Below are positions 6,661 to 13,723 of a stretch of DNA of 26,027 nucleotides, piece by piece. The notes below the pieces were generated by a model. The model made no database searches, was not told where the DNA came from, and was given only the letters and a program-made list of their open reading frames with translations. The stretch comes from CAZWRV01 sp964636325 (GTDB lineage Bacteria > Verrucomicrobiota > Lentisphaeria > Victivallales > GWF2-50-93): assembly GCA_964636325.1 (NCBI GenBank), contig CAZWRV010000094.1:1-26027 (forward strand), in the 5' to 3' direction. The position numbers and the translations under genes are program-made. Numbering within the stretch: the stretch's first letter is position 1; every line of letters starts with the position of its first letter.

Positions 6661-7508
6661 TAGTATGAATAAAGGTTCTTCTGGGCGGGGTCCTCGGCTC
6701 TTTTCAATACGCCGAACCCGATGAACTGGGCGCCAGGCTTCGCATCCTCCAGCGGCCCTACGCATTCCTCGCCGCCTCTCTTGGCGACGATAAGCGTATG
6801 GAACGGTTCGTCAATCAGTATCTCAAAATACTTGTCGTCGGAAATGCCGCTTATCTTCGTGAACTCCTGATTGAACCTGTTGTTGATGTCCTTGAAGCTG
6901 AAGGCGAAGCATATCTTCTTTCCCACGAAGGAGTCATGCTGTATGTCCAGCCGCCGGAGGCTGACGAACTCTGGCTGACCGGGCTTGGAGCGTTCGGCCT
7001 CGGCCTTCTTCGCGGACGTATCGCCGGAGATGTCGGCATCCATGTCGTCGACTTCGAAATAATAGAGCTTCTCGCTGGGCGCATTCAGGATGTTTTTCCT
7101 TTTAAAGGACTTGCTTTTGATGCTTCCGAAGAGGGTTATGGCCCTTCTCGGCGGTGCCTCGCTGAAGGCGGCGCGCAGGATGTCGTTCTTCGAGGAGAAG
7201 ACGATCGGTATGGCCCGGGCGTTCTCTATGTCGACCAGATAGTAGTGGGGCGGAAGGACGGAGTCATACGGAGGTTGAAGCTTCGCCGTTATCCCCATGA
7301 ATACGACCTTGAACTTGAGCGGCCTGCGCTGGAAGTCCGTTGGATTCTCGAGAACCTGGACATAGCTGGCGTCCTCCTTGTATTCGCTCCTGTCCTTCTG
7401 GGCCGCATCGGCCAGTCCGAGCTTCGGATACTGCGTCTCCTCCGCACGAAGCTGAGCCGCGGCGAAGACGGCGGCTATGGATGCGATGGCGATGCCGGAT
7501 GCTTTCAT
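6624..7508 (-). CDS. Exported protein with internally duplicated domain, function unknown (294 aa)
   Basis: The N-terminus (MKASGIAIASIAAVFAAAQLRA) is a Sec signal peptide with a likely cut after LRA. I do not recognise the mature protein. It has two related halves. Residues about 55-155 run from FQRRPLKFKVVFMGI through YYLVDIENARAIPIVF to KLYYFEVDDM; residues about 188-290 run from FVGKKICFAFSFKDI through KYFEILIDEPFHTLIV to SYYYVELESI. Each half reads as an alternating-strand barrel, possibly OB-like (inference). It begins 9 bp after the aconitase stop on the same strand with GGGAA close to the ATG, so it is probably co-transcribed and translationally coupled. Its 3' end overlaps the convergent broken gene by 37 bp. 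Confidence 0.8.
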   Translation of the reverse strand: MKASGIAIASIAAVFAAAQLRAEETQYPKLGLADAAQKDRSEYKEDASYVQVLENPTDFQRRPLKFKVVFMGITAKLQPPYDSVLPPHYYLVDIENARAIPIVFSSKNDILRAAFSEAPPRRAITLFGSIKSKSFKRKNILNAPSEKLYYFEVDDMDADISGDTSAKKAEAERSKPGQPEFVSLRRLDIQHDSFVGKKICFAFSFKDINNRFNQEFTKISGISDDKYFEILIDEPFHTLIVAKRGGEECVGPLEDAKPGAQFIGFGVLKRAEDPAQKNLYSYYYVELESISEKK

Positions 7509-7517
7509 TTCCCGATT

Positions 7518-9470
7518 CTATTTTTTCACGTAGTTCAGGCATCCCCCCGCGAGGATTATCGCGACGTCCTCCGCGGTCAGAGAGTGCTTCAGCATGACAT
7601 TGAAGATTCCGCCGGACGGGCCGGAGACTTCGGCGGAGAGGGCCTTTCCCGGCACCAGTCCGGTGCGGACGCCGCGGACGAGTATCTTGTCCCCCTGGGA
7701 AATTCTGGAGTAGTCCGCTGGATTCTCGAAGACGAGCGGCATGATGCCGAAATTGACCAGGTTTGCGGCGTGTATTCTTTCGATGGATATGGCCAGCACG
7801 GCCTTGACGCCAAGGAACATCGGGCATATCGCCGCATGCTCCCGCGAAGATCCCTGCCCGTAGCTTTCGCCCGCCACGATTATGCCGTGCCGGCCCGAAT
7901 CCCGCACCGCGGCCGCGCGCTCGACAAAGGAAGGCTTCCCTTTCTCGTTGAAGCACTCGAACACGAAGTTCGCATAGACGGGGATGTTGCTACGGTGCTT
8001 CAGGTGGGCGCCGGCGGGCATTATGTGGTCGGTGGTGATCTTGTCCCCGACCTTTATTACCACCGTTCCGTCAATGTCTTCAGGAAGAGCAGTGTTGGCC
8101 GGAGGAACTCCGATGGTCTCCTTGCGGACGATCTCGGCTTTCGCTCCGGACTGCGGCGGGAGGATCATGTCGTCGTTCACAAGGAATCTGCGGGGATCCT
8201 TGACTTTCGGAAACGGGATGCCGAGCCTTCGAGGGTCGGTCACTGCGCCATGCAGCGCGGCGGCAGCGGCGACAACCGGGCTTACAAGGTATGCCTGGTC
8301 GCCCTTCGTCCCTGTCCTTCCGGCAAAATTCCTGTTGAACGTCCTCAGGGAAACGGTGCCCGACGCAGGGCTTATCCCCTGCCCTATGCACGGACCGCAG
8401 GCCGCCTCGAGTATCCGTGCGCCGGATGCGATCAGGTCGGCCAGCGCGCCGTTCCTTCCGAGCATTTCGAGGACTTGACGGCTGCCAGGAGCGATGGAAA
8501 GATGGACCCGCGGGCTGACCGTCCGCCCCTTTAGGATTGCGGCGACAAGCATGAGGTCTCTGTAGGAACTGTTTGTGCATGAACCGATTATGACCTGGTC
8601 AACCGGAGTCCCCTCCAGTTCCGAGAGCGGCCTGATGTTGTCCGGACTGGACGGGCACGCCGCCAGGGGGACAAGAGTTCCCAGATCAATCTCCAGGAGG
8701 CGGTCGTATTCCGCATCCTTGTCCGCGGAAATCGCAGTCCAAGACGCATCCCTGCCCTGGGCCTTCATGAACGACTTGGTAAGCCTGTCCGACGGAAAGA
8801 TCGAAGTGGTGACGCCGAGTTCGGCGCCCATGTTGGTGATCGTCGCCCTGTCGGGGACGGAGAGAGTTCTGACTCCGTCGCCGAAATATTCGACGATCCA
8901 ACCGACGTTGCCCTTCGTCGTCAAGGTCTGGAGCATCCTGAGGATGATGTCCTTCGCCGAAACCCAGTCGGCGAGCCTTCCTGCCAGCCTTACCCCAAGG
9001 ATCTTCGGATATGAAAGACGGAAAGGCCTGCCGGCCATCGCCAGCGCGACGTCCAGACCGCCGGCGCCGATCGCCAGGCTGCCGATGCCGCCGCCGGTGG
9101 GCGTATGGGAGTCCGAGCCGAGCAGCGTCTTGCCGGGAACTCCGAACCGCTCCAGGTGGACTTGGTGGCAGATGCCGTTGCCCGGGCGTGAGAAATAAAC
9201 CCCTTTCGCCGCAGCAACGCTCTGCAGGTACAGATGGTCGTTCCGGTTCTCCGGCCCGATCTGCATCATGTTGTGGTCCACATAGGAAACAGAAAGCTCG
9301 GTCTTCACTTTCTCGATGCCGATGGACTCCAGTTCGAGATAAGCCATCGTCCCGGTCGCGTCCTGAGTAAGAGTCTGGTCGATCCTTATCTCCACCGGCT
9401 CGCCCGGCAGAGGCCTGCCGGAAACAAGATGTTCGCCGATTATTTTTTGTGCAACTGTGCCTTTAGCCAT
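7518..9470 (-). CDS. acn: Aconitate hydratase, Aquifex-type (650 aa)
   Basis: Isomerises citrate and isocitrate in the TCA cycle using a 4Fe-4S cluster. The order is a LeuC-like catalytic part followed by a LeuD-like swivel domain (about residues 480-650). The three cluster cysteines are visible: C298 in GSCTNSS, and C358 and C361 in ACGPCIGQG. Other signatures are GSDSHTPTGGGIGSLAIGAG and GESYGQGSSREHAA. At 650 residues it is far shorter than AcnA or AcnB (about 860-900) and matches the compact single-chain type first noted in Aquifex. Homoaconitase or isopropylmalate isomerase activity cannot be excluded from sequence, but the fused LeuC-LeuD layout favours aconitase. AGGAGA precedes the ATG. 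A gene for an exported protein follows 9 bp downstream, an odd partner for a TCA enzyme. Confidence 0.92.
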   Translation of the reverse strand: MAKGTVAQKIIGEHLVSGRPLPGEPVEIRIDQTLTQDATGTMAYLELESIGIEKVKTELSVSYVDHNMMQIGPENRNDHLYLQSVAAAKGVYFSRPGNGICHQVHLERFGVPGKTLLGSDSHTPTGGGIGSLAIGAGGLDVALAMAGRPFRLSYPKILGVRLAGRLADWVSAKDIILRMLQTLTTKGNVGWIVEYFGDGVRTLSVPDRATITNMGAELGVTTSIFPSDRLTKSFMKAQGRDASWTAISADKDAEYDRLLEIDLGTLVPLAACPSSPDNIRPLSELEGTPVDQVIIGSCTNSSYRDLMLVAAILKGRTVSPRVHLSIAPGSRQVLEMLGRNGALADLIASGARILEAACGPCIGQGISPASGTVSLRTFNRNFAGRTGTKGDQAYLVSPVVAAAAALHGAVTDPRRLGIPFPKVKDPRRFLVNDDMILPPQSGAKAEIVRKETIGVPPANTALPEDIDGTVVIKVGDKITTDHIMPAGAHLKHRSNIPVYANFVFECFNEKGKPSFVERAAAVRDSGRHGIIVAGESYGQGSSREHAAICPMFLGVKAVLAISIERIHAANLVNFGIMPLVFENPADYSRISQGDKILVRGVRTGLVPGKALSAEVSGPSGGIFNVMLKHSLTAEDVAIILAGGCLNYVKK

Positions 9471-9581
9471 GGAATCTCCTATGTGAATAAAGATTTAAAT
9501 TGGCGTCAGTTTCAGGGTTCGAGTTTCGCTCCTCGAATTTTATTAACGCTAAAATTCTGGATCATTCACCTTTTGTCTTTC

Positions 9582-9606
9582 CCAATTAACCGGAAGCCGG
9601 AATTGG
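9582..9606 (-). terminator. Stem-loop after the DUF4159 gene
   Basis: CCAATT pairs with AATTGG and CCGG with CCGG around an AAG loop, with a two-base bulge. It lies 19 bp past the stop of the last gene of the large cluster. No T run follows on the minus strand, so intrinsic termination is doubtful; it may instead mark the transcript end by another mechanism. Confidence 0.3.
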
Positions 9607-9625
9607 CCAGGCATCTGCTTTTCCA

Positions 9626-11314
9626 TCACTGCTTGAAATGCAGGTCCATATACTGGTTGAATGCGTAGTTCACGACGTTGACGCCGAGCTTGTAGGCCTG
9701 ATCCACAACCGATTTGCTCGCGCCGGAGTGTCCGTCCTTCCATGCGTCCTTCATGTCGCCCTGGTGGTAGAAGCAGATCCATCGTCCGTTGTATTTAAGC
9801 CCCATGGCCCTGTTTCCGGAATGGTGCCAGAGCGGGGGTGCGCCGTTCGGGAAGCTGTAAGGCTGCTGGTATATAATGTCGTCATTGGAGATATCGATCC
9901 ACTGCAGTTCCGGGAAAGCCTGGCGCATCAGGTTGCGGAGGCTGTAGTCGAAATGCCCACCGCCGTTGTCCGCGAATAGAAGTCCGCCCTCCTCCAGGCA
10001 ATACCACCGCAGGGCCTTGATCTCCTTCTGGCCGACGTTGATGTTGCCGCTTCCGGTGATATAGACGAAAGGCGGAGCCCGCTTGGATGGGAAGCGCTTG
10101 AGGTCGGAGAACTCGATCGCCTCGGTCTTGTCGGCGATCTTGAAGCCTGTGAGCTTGTTGAACTGTATGAGGAAGTTGTAGTCCGCCCCGACTCCCATGC
10201 ACTGATCCCAGTCGCCCCCGTCGTATTTTAGGCGGATGAAGCGAATTTTAGCGCCTTCGACGCCGTCGGGCCAGCCGCCCTTGGTGCCGCCGCCCTTGCC
10301 GAGCTTGCCCTTCGCGCCCTTTTCCGCGCCGGTGGCCTCGTATTTGTTCTCAGTCTCCTCGGCGACGTCGTCCATGATCCTGCTCTCGTCGATGTCCGGC
10401 TTGTAGAAGAGAATCGGCGAGTTGGGGTTGAGGACGAAGAGCTGCTTCGGCTTCTTCTTGGGCTTCTTTATCTTGATCATCTTGACGACGGCGCCGGGGT
10501 TCTGGACGCCGCTGCCCTTGGGGATGCCGTAGGGCTTCATCCAGCGGAATCCTCCCAGGAGCAGGACCGGCAGGATGAATATGAAGAATACATGTATGAA
10601 GATCGACCAGTAGAACGAAGTCCTGAAGACGGGATCACCGCCGTGGGTCCTTATGTTTTCAATCAACAGGTCGCCCGGCAGGTTGCGCCCGGGCTCCATG
10701 CGGCGGTAGAATCTGTATGAGGAGTTGAGCCAGGTCATCAGCAGGAAAGCGAAGGCCGCGAGGAAGAGCGGGAACCAATATATGAAACCGCTTATCCACA
10801 GCTCGTTCCTGAACGTCTTCGGGAAGCTCGGATCGTTGAAGGTGAAGAGCGTCCCCGGAATCCGTCCGATGAAGTAGAAGCAAAGGAGAGAGTAGCAGAA
10901 GACAAGCGCGGAAGATACGCGCACCAGGATAAGGGAATAATACTTTCTATGGAACGCCGTTACCGCGGAGGCGGCGCAGATAAGCGCGATCCAGAGAGCC
11001 GCCCCGACGAAGGCCTGATATGCGTCGAGCAGCCTTGTCTTCTCCAGCAGCAAGATATGCTTGCCGGTTATCCCGGAGAACTCTATCAGCTCGTTGTATC
11101 CCCTTTCGGAATACAGGGTGAGGAGGCAGGCCCACAGCGTGGCGACCACTCCGTATCTGATTGACCACGGGATTGGTCGGACAATCCAGTTGACCAGCCT
11201 TGCGCAGATTATGATCGCCCATGCCGCGGCGGCATGGATCTTCGCCGCCAGCCAGTGCAGTCCCGCATTGAGCTTGTCAAGCCAGTGTCTTTTCTGTGGG
11301 GAGACAGGGGTCAT
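9626..11314 (-). CDS. Five-span membrane protein with C-terminal DUF4159 domain (562 aa)
   Basis: Probable membrane spans are at about 52-70, 102-122, 128-152, 176-196 and 235-256. The last is followed by a TonB/TolA-like basic Pro-Lys stretch (KIKKPKKKPK, 281-290) and a Gly/Lys-rich linker (335-352). From about 356 the sequence fits DUF4159 (KIRFIRLKYDGGDWDQ, then LEEGGLLFADNGGGHFD), a domain with a glutamine-amidotransferase-like fold and no known activity. The overall layout suggests an inner-membrane anchor displaying DUF4159 in the periplasm, although topology was not computed. The ATG overlaps the stop of the TolA-like gene (ATGA, 11311-11314), so the two are translationally coupled. 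It is the last gene of the ExbB/ExbD cluster; I infer it is the motor's output or regulatory partner. Family assignment is by recollection of motifs. Confidence 0.82.
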   Translation of the reverse strand: MTPVSPQKRHWLDKLNAGLHWLAAKIHAAAAWAIIICARLVNWIVRPIPWSIRYGVVATLWACLLTLYSERGYNELIEFSGITGKHILLLEKTRLLDAYQAFVGAALWIALICAASAVTAFHRKYYSLILVRVSSALVFCYSLLCFYFIGRIPGTLFTFNDPSFPKTFRNELWISGFIYWFPLFLAAFAFLLMTWLNSSYRFYRRMEPGRNLPGDLLIENIRTHGGDPVFRTSFYWSIFIHVFFIFILPVLLLGGFRWMKPYGIPKGSGVQNPGAVVKMIKIKKPKKKPKQLFVLNPNSPILFYKPDIDESRIMDDVAEETENKYEATGAEKGAKGKLGKGGGTKGGWPDGVEGAKIRFIRLKYDGGDWDQCMGVGADYNFLIQFNKLTGFKIADKTEAIEFSDLKRFPSKRAPPFVYITGSGNINVGQKEIKALRWYCLEEGGLLFADNGGGHFDYSLRNLMRQAFPELQWIDISNDDIIYQQPYSFPNGAPPLWHHSGNRAMGLKYNGRWICFYHQGDMKDAWKDGHSGASKSVVDQAYKLGVNVVNYAFNQYMDLHFKQ

Positions 11315-11823
11315 TCAAGATCTGGGGTTAAATCAAGTCCCATCTTGGATTGAGTCGGACGCTCGCTAGAAGTCTTTTCAACCTCCTGCTCGATCTTGGA
11401 CTTCTTCTTCTCCGGCTGGGCCTCTCCCACGCCTTCCGGTGCGGCGGCGCCTTCCTTTGGCGTCTCCTTGGCGGCGGGCTTCGGATTCTTCTTGGCCTCC
11501 TCGGCGGCCGCCTTTGCGAGCTTTGCGGCCTCCTCAGCCTTTGCGGCGTCCTCCTTGGCCTTGTTTTCGGCGGCAATCTTCTCCTGTTCCAGCTTGATCT
11601 TTTCGCGGGGATGCATGCTGCGGTATTTAATGCAAAGCGATATGAAGCCCAGCGAAGTGAGGACGCATATGATCATATGCACCAGCACAGCATAGAGCAG
11701 CATCCTCAGAAAATGGGATTTGCCGAGGTTCTCTATCAGCTTCTCCGGATCGGACATGTATGTCTTCCTTCTCGCGTCGTCGCTCTGCGCTTCCGGCGCC
11801 TTTTTCTGAGTCTGCTTGGCCAT
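11311..11823 (-). CDS. TolA/TonB-like single-span coiled-coil protein (170 aa)
   Basis: A cytoplasmic N-terminus of about 40 residues precedes one membrane span (about 41-64, MLLYAVLVHMIICVLTSLGF). It continues as a charged Ala/Lys/Glu-rich helix (about 70-112) and a Pro/Lys/Glu-rich tail ending TPDLE. This is the TolA or TonB arrangement, but it lacks a recognisable globular C-terminal TonB or TolA domain and is short. The role, by analogy, is to be pulled by the ExbB-ExbD motor and to reach into the periplasm. The partner it contacts is unknown; the DUF4159 protein, whose start overlaps this stop, is the obvious candidate. AAGGAGAT lies just before the ATG, so it can be translated independently despite the 89-bp spacer from exbD. 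Confidence 0.75.
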   Translation of the reverse strand: MAKQTQKKAPEAQSDDARRKTYMSDPEKLIENLGKSHFLRMLLYAVLVHMIICVLTSLGFISLCIKYRSMHPREKIKLEQEKIAAENKAKEDAAKAEEAAKLAKAAAEEAKKNPKPAAKETPKEGAAAPEGVGEAQPEKKKSKIEQEVEKTSSERPTQSKMGLDLTPDLE

Positions 11824-11839
11824 GGTATCTCCTTGATCC

Positions 11840-11913
11840 GTTATCTGTTATCTTTTATCTGTTATCCGCCATTGGTTATAGAGCTAACAACCAATAACTT
11901 ACAACTATCAACT
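11840..11913. repeat. Inverted 7-bp repeat arrays (exbD to TolA-like spacer)
   Basis: On the plus strand 11840-11867 is four heptamers: GTTATCT, GTTATCT, TTTATCT, GTTATCC. After 18 bp, 11886-11913 is four more: AACAACC, AATAACT, TACAACT, ATCAACT, roughly the complementary type. ATTGGTT (11871-11877) and AACCAAT (11889-11895) form a 7-bp stem between them. The arrangement parallels that at 2632-2721 and 13589-13647 with a different unit. Confidence 0.55.
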
Positions 11914-12338
11914 TATTCCTTTTTTTTCCTTGATCCTTCCTCTCCTACGAGCATGACTTCGGCACCGGCGTTGCTGACCGCAATGAGAACCGGGCCGAAC
12001 TGGCTCTGCTCAAGATTCTTGTCGATCTTGACCATCACCAGCCTGTCGGCCTTGTCCTGCTTGTCTCCGAGCAGTGCGTTGATTCCGCTCTCCAGGGAGG
12101 CGAGCTGGCATTCGGTTCCCTGGAGCCATATTTTCCCGTCCTGATCCACGGAGACGGAAATCGGCGCGTCCTTCATCCTCTGGACGTCCGGGGACGCGGG
12201 AGCCTTGACCTTGATGTATGATTCGCGCATGAACGTCGAAGTGAGGATGAAGAATATGATGAGCAGGAAGGCGATGTCCCCTATGTTGATGTAGGGTATT
12301 TCGAACTTGGGCTCCGGTTTTCTGGCGTAAGCTGCCAT
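11913..12338 (-). CDS. exbD: ExbD/TolR-type proton-channel protein, second copy (141 aa)
   Basis: ExbD/TolR proteins line the proton path of the ExbB-ExbD motor and carry a periplasmic domain. The single N-terminal span contains the family aspartate D21 in NIGDIAFLLIIFFILTSTF, preceded by IPYI, typical of this position. The periplasmic part contains ISVSVDQDGKIWLQG and ends in a basic RKKKE tail. It differs from the upstream ExbD in sequence and length, so the two are diverged paralogues, not a recent duplication. Its ATG overlaps the stop of the upstream exbD by one base (TAATG), indicating coupled translation. The stop lies inside a heptamer array. Confidence 0.9.
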   Translation of the reverse strand: MAAYARKPEPKFEIPYINIGDIAFLLIIFFILTSTFMRESYIKVKAPASPDVQRMKDAPISVSVDQDGKIWLQGTECQLASLESGINALLGDKQDKADRLVMVKIDKNLEQSQFGPVLIAVSNAGAEVMLVGEEGSRKKKE

Positions 12339-12790
12339 TACTCCTGCCCTCCCCCTGCGGATCGGCCTGAAGCTTCTGCGCCCGTCCCCTGGTCTACTAG
12401 CGCGACGACGCCGTTCGCCTTCGCGATAGCCATTACGACCTGGAAATATTCGTCGTACACTACTGCCTTGTCGGCGTCGAGTATGACTGTCCTCTGGCTG
12501 GGATCCTTGCCGAGGAAGTTCTCCTTTTCCAGAAGTTCGCGCAAGGTCTCTATCGTCACTACCTGCGAATTTTCGCCGTAGCGGATTTCACCGGGCTTTA
12601 CGCTGACCGTGATCTGCTTTTCCTGCCTTTTCGACGAGTCCGTGCTTCCGGAAGGGATGCTGAGCTTGTTTCCCGAAGTCTTGACGAAGGTGGTCGTCAG
12701 GATGAAGAAGATGAGCAGCAGGAATGCGATGTCAACCAGCGACGCCAGGTTGATCTCGGGCTCCTGATATTCTCTCTTCAAGGACTTCAT
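12338..12790 (-). CDS. exbD: ExbD/TolR-type proton-channel protein, first copy (150 aa)
   Basis: The N-terminal EPEINLASLVDIAFLLLIFF gives the ExbD signature with D20 inside the span (about 17-35), equivalent to the proton-carrying aspartate of E. coli ExbD (D25) and TolR (D23). The periplasmic domain has QITVSVKPGEIRYGENSQVV, then RTVILDADKAVVYDEYFQVV, as in peptidoglycan-facing TolR/ExbD folds. The tail is Gly/Ser-rich. The ATG overlaps the exbB stop by 4 bp and its own stop overlaps the next exbD by 1 bp, so exbB-exbD-exbD is one tightly coupled unit. Which of Tol, Exb or Agl it resembles most cannot be settled by eye. Confidence 0.92.
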   Translation of the reverse strand: MKSLKREYQEPEINLASLVDIAFLLLIFFILTTTFVKTSGNKLSIPSGSTDSSKRQEKQITVSVKPGEIRYGENSQVVTIETLRELLEKENFLGKDPSQRTVILDADKAVVYDEYFQVVMAIAKANGVVALVDQGTGAEASGRSAGGGQE

Positions 12791-13509
12791 TGGCCGTCGC
12801 CGTCTCCGTCGTTTTCAGCGGCAGCCTCATCGTCCTGGGCCTCGGCCTCCCCCTCGTGTGCGCCCATGCTTGCAAATCCCACCGCGATGAAGTCTATGAG
12901 CTGGGTGCTGGTGCGCGAGATGTCCAGGAGATGATGATCCATCCTCTTGGAGAAATAGTGGTAGAACACCGCCGACGGGATGGCGATGATGAGGCCCGAC
13001 GCAGTACATATAAGGGCTTCGGCGACGCCTGCGGCGACGAGGTTTCCTTCCAGGCCGCCCATCCCGGACATCCCGGTGAAGGAGTTGATCATTCCTGTAA
13101 CCGTGCCGGTCATTCCAAGCAGTGGGGCTATTGTCGCGATGACGCTGAGGGAGCCGACCCGTTTCTCGAGGGGCGCGACCACGTGGGGCGTGAAATCGTC
13201 CATGGCCCTGGTGAGGTTCGCCTCGATCACGGTCACGCCGCGCCCGAACTCAAGGAGCTGGCGGAACTTCTGAAGTCCCAGCAGGAGCACGGCGGCGGAG
13301 GGCCCCCGCCCCTCTGCCTTACACACATCTATCGCGTCGTCGAGGCGGTTGTCCTCAAGCAGAGTGAAGACCTTTTCACGGAGCGCGCCGGTGTCGCACT
13401 CCGCCATCCTGAATACCCGCCACCTGTCCATTATGACCGCGAGCGCGACAATAGAGCATGCGAGCAAAGGATACATCATGAAAGACGCGTCGAGAATGAA
13501 TTCCAGCAT
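12787..13509 (-). CDS. exbB: MotA/TolQ/ExbB-type proton-channel protein (240 aa)
   Basis: Inner-membrane stator-like subunit that, with ExbD, couples proton flow to mechanical work. The three spans are at about 10-28 (MMYPLLACSIVALAVIMDRW), 118-142 (LSVIATIAPLLGMTGTVTGM, the most conserved TolQ/ExbB segment) and 163-185 (EALICTASGLIIAIPSAVFY). A large cytoplasmic loop lies between the first and second spans, as in the family. The last 20 or so residues are strongly acidic (Glu/Asp-rich), a tail most ExbB proteins lack. AAGGAGGT lies before the ATG, a strong site suited to the high copy number of this subunit relative to ExbD. It follows the 756-aa TPR gene after a 214-bp spacer containing repeats and a hairpin. 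Confidence 0.93.
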   Translation of the reverse strand: MLEFILDASFMMYPLLACSIVALAVIMDRWRVFRMAECDTGALREKVFTLLEDNRLDDAIDVCKAEGRGPSAAVLLLGLQKFRQLLEFGRGVTVIEANLTRAMDDFTPHVVAPLEKRVGSLSVIATIAPLLGMTGTVTGMINSFTGMSGMGGLEGNLVAAGVAEALICTASGLIIAIPSAVFYHYFSKRMDHHLLDISRTSTQLIDFIAVGFASMGAHEGEAEAQDDEAAAENDGDGDGQ

Positions 13510-13588
13510 TAAAAACCTCCTTATTGTATTTTTATTGCCTTTATCATATTACATCTAGCTGATCGCAGAACTAAGTCTTGCATTCAAG

Positions 13589-13647
13589 GTGCCAGGTGTC
13601 AGCAAAATTATTAAAAACTCGACTGACATGCTCCAGACACCTGAAAT
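13589..13647. repeat. Inverted 7-bp repeats (TPR756 to exbB spacer)
   Basis: GTGCCAG and GTGTCAG (13589-13602) face CAGACAC and CTGAAAT (13634-13647) across 31 bp. The unit GTGTCAG and the inverted layout are the same as at 2632-2721, 11 kb away. Confidence 0.5.
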
Positions 13648-13685
13648 AAATATTCAGCGAACTTCGCCCCTTCGCTGAATATTTA
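13647..13685. repeat. Perfect 15-bp-stem hairpin before exbB
   Basis: TAAATATTCAGCGAA (13647-13661) is the exact complement of TTCGCTGAATATTTA (13671-13685) around a 9-nt loop, CTTCGCCCC. It lies 39 bp past the stop of the 756-aa TPR gene and 138 bp before the exbB ATG. No T run follows on the minus strand, so it is more likely an attenuator, a transcript-stabilising stem or a dispersed palindrome than a terminator. Arm ends resemble those of the hairpin at 3914-3960. Confidence 0.6.
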
Positions 13686-13723
13686 CCTTTGAACACCGCC
13701 GATTGCCGTCTTCTGCAATTGCC

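Noticed and set aside
6798..8534. Plus-strand open frame of 578 codons
   Set aside because: It lies antisense to the aconitase and the exported protein gene, has no recognisable domain and is Arg/Gly/Val-rich as expected from the codon bias of the real genes opposite.
12790..13512. Plus-strand open frame exactly opposite exbB
   Set aside because: It mirrors the ExbB frame almost codon for codon and shows no signal or domain; ExbB is unambiguous.
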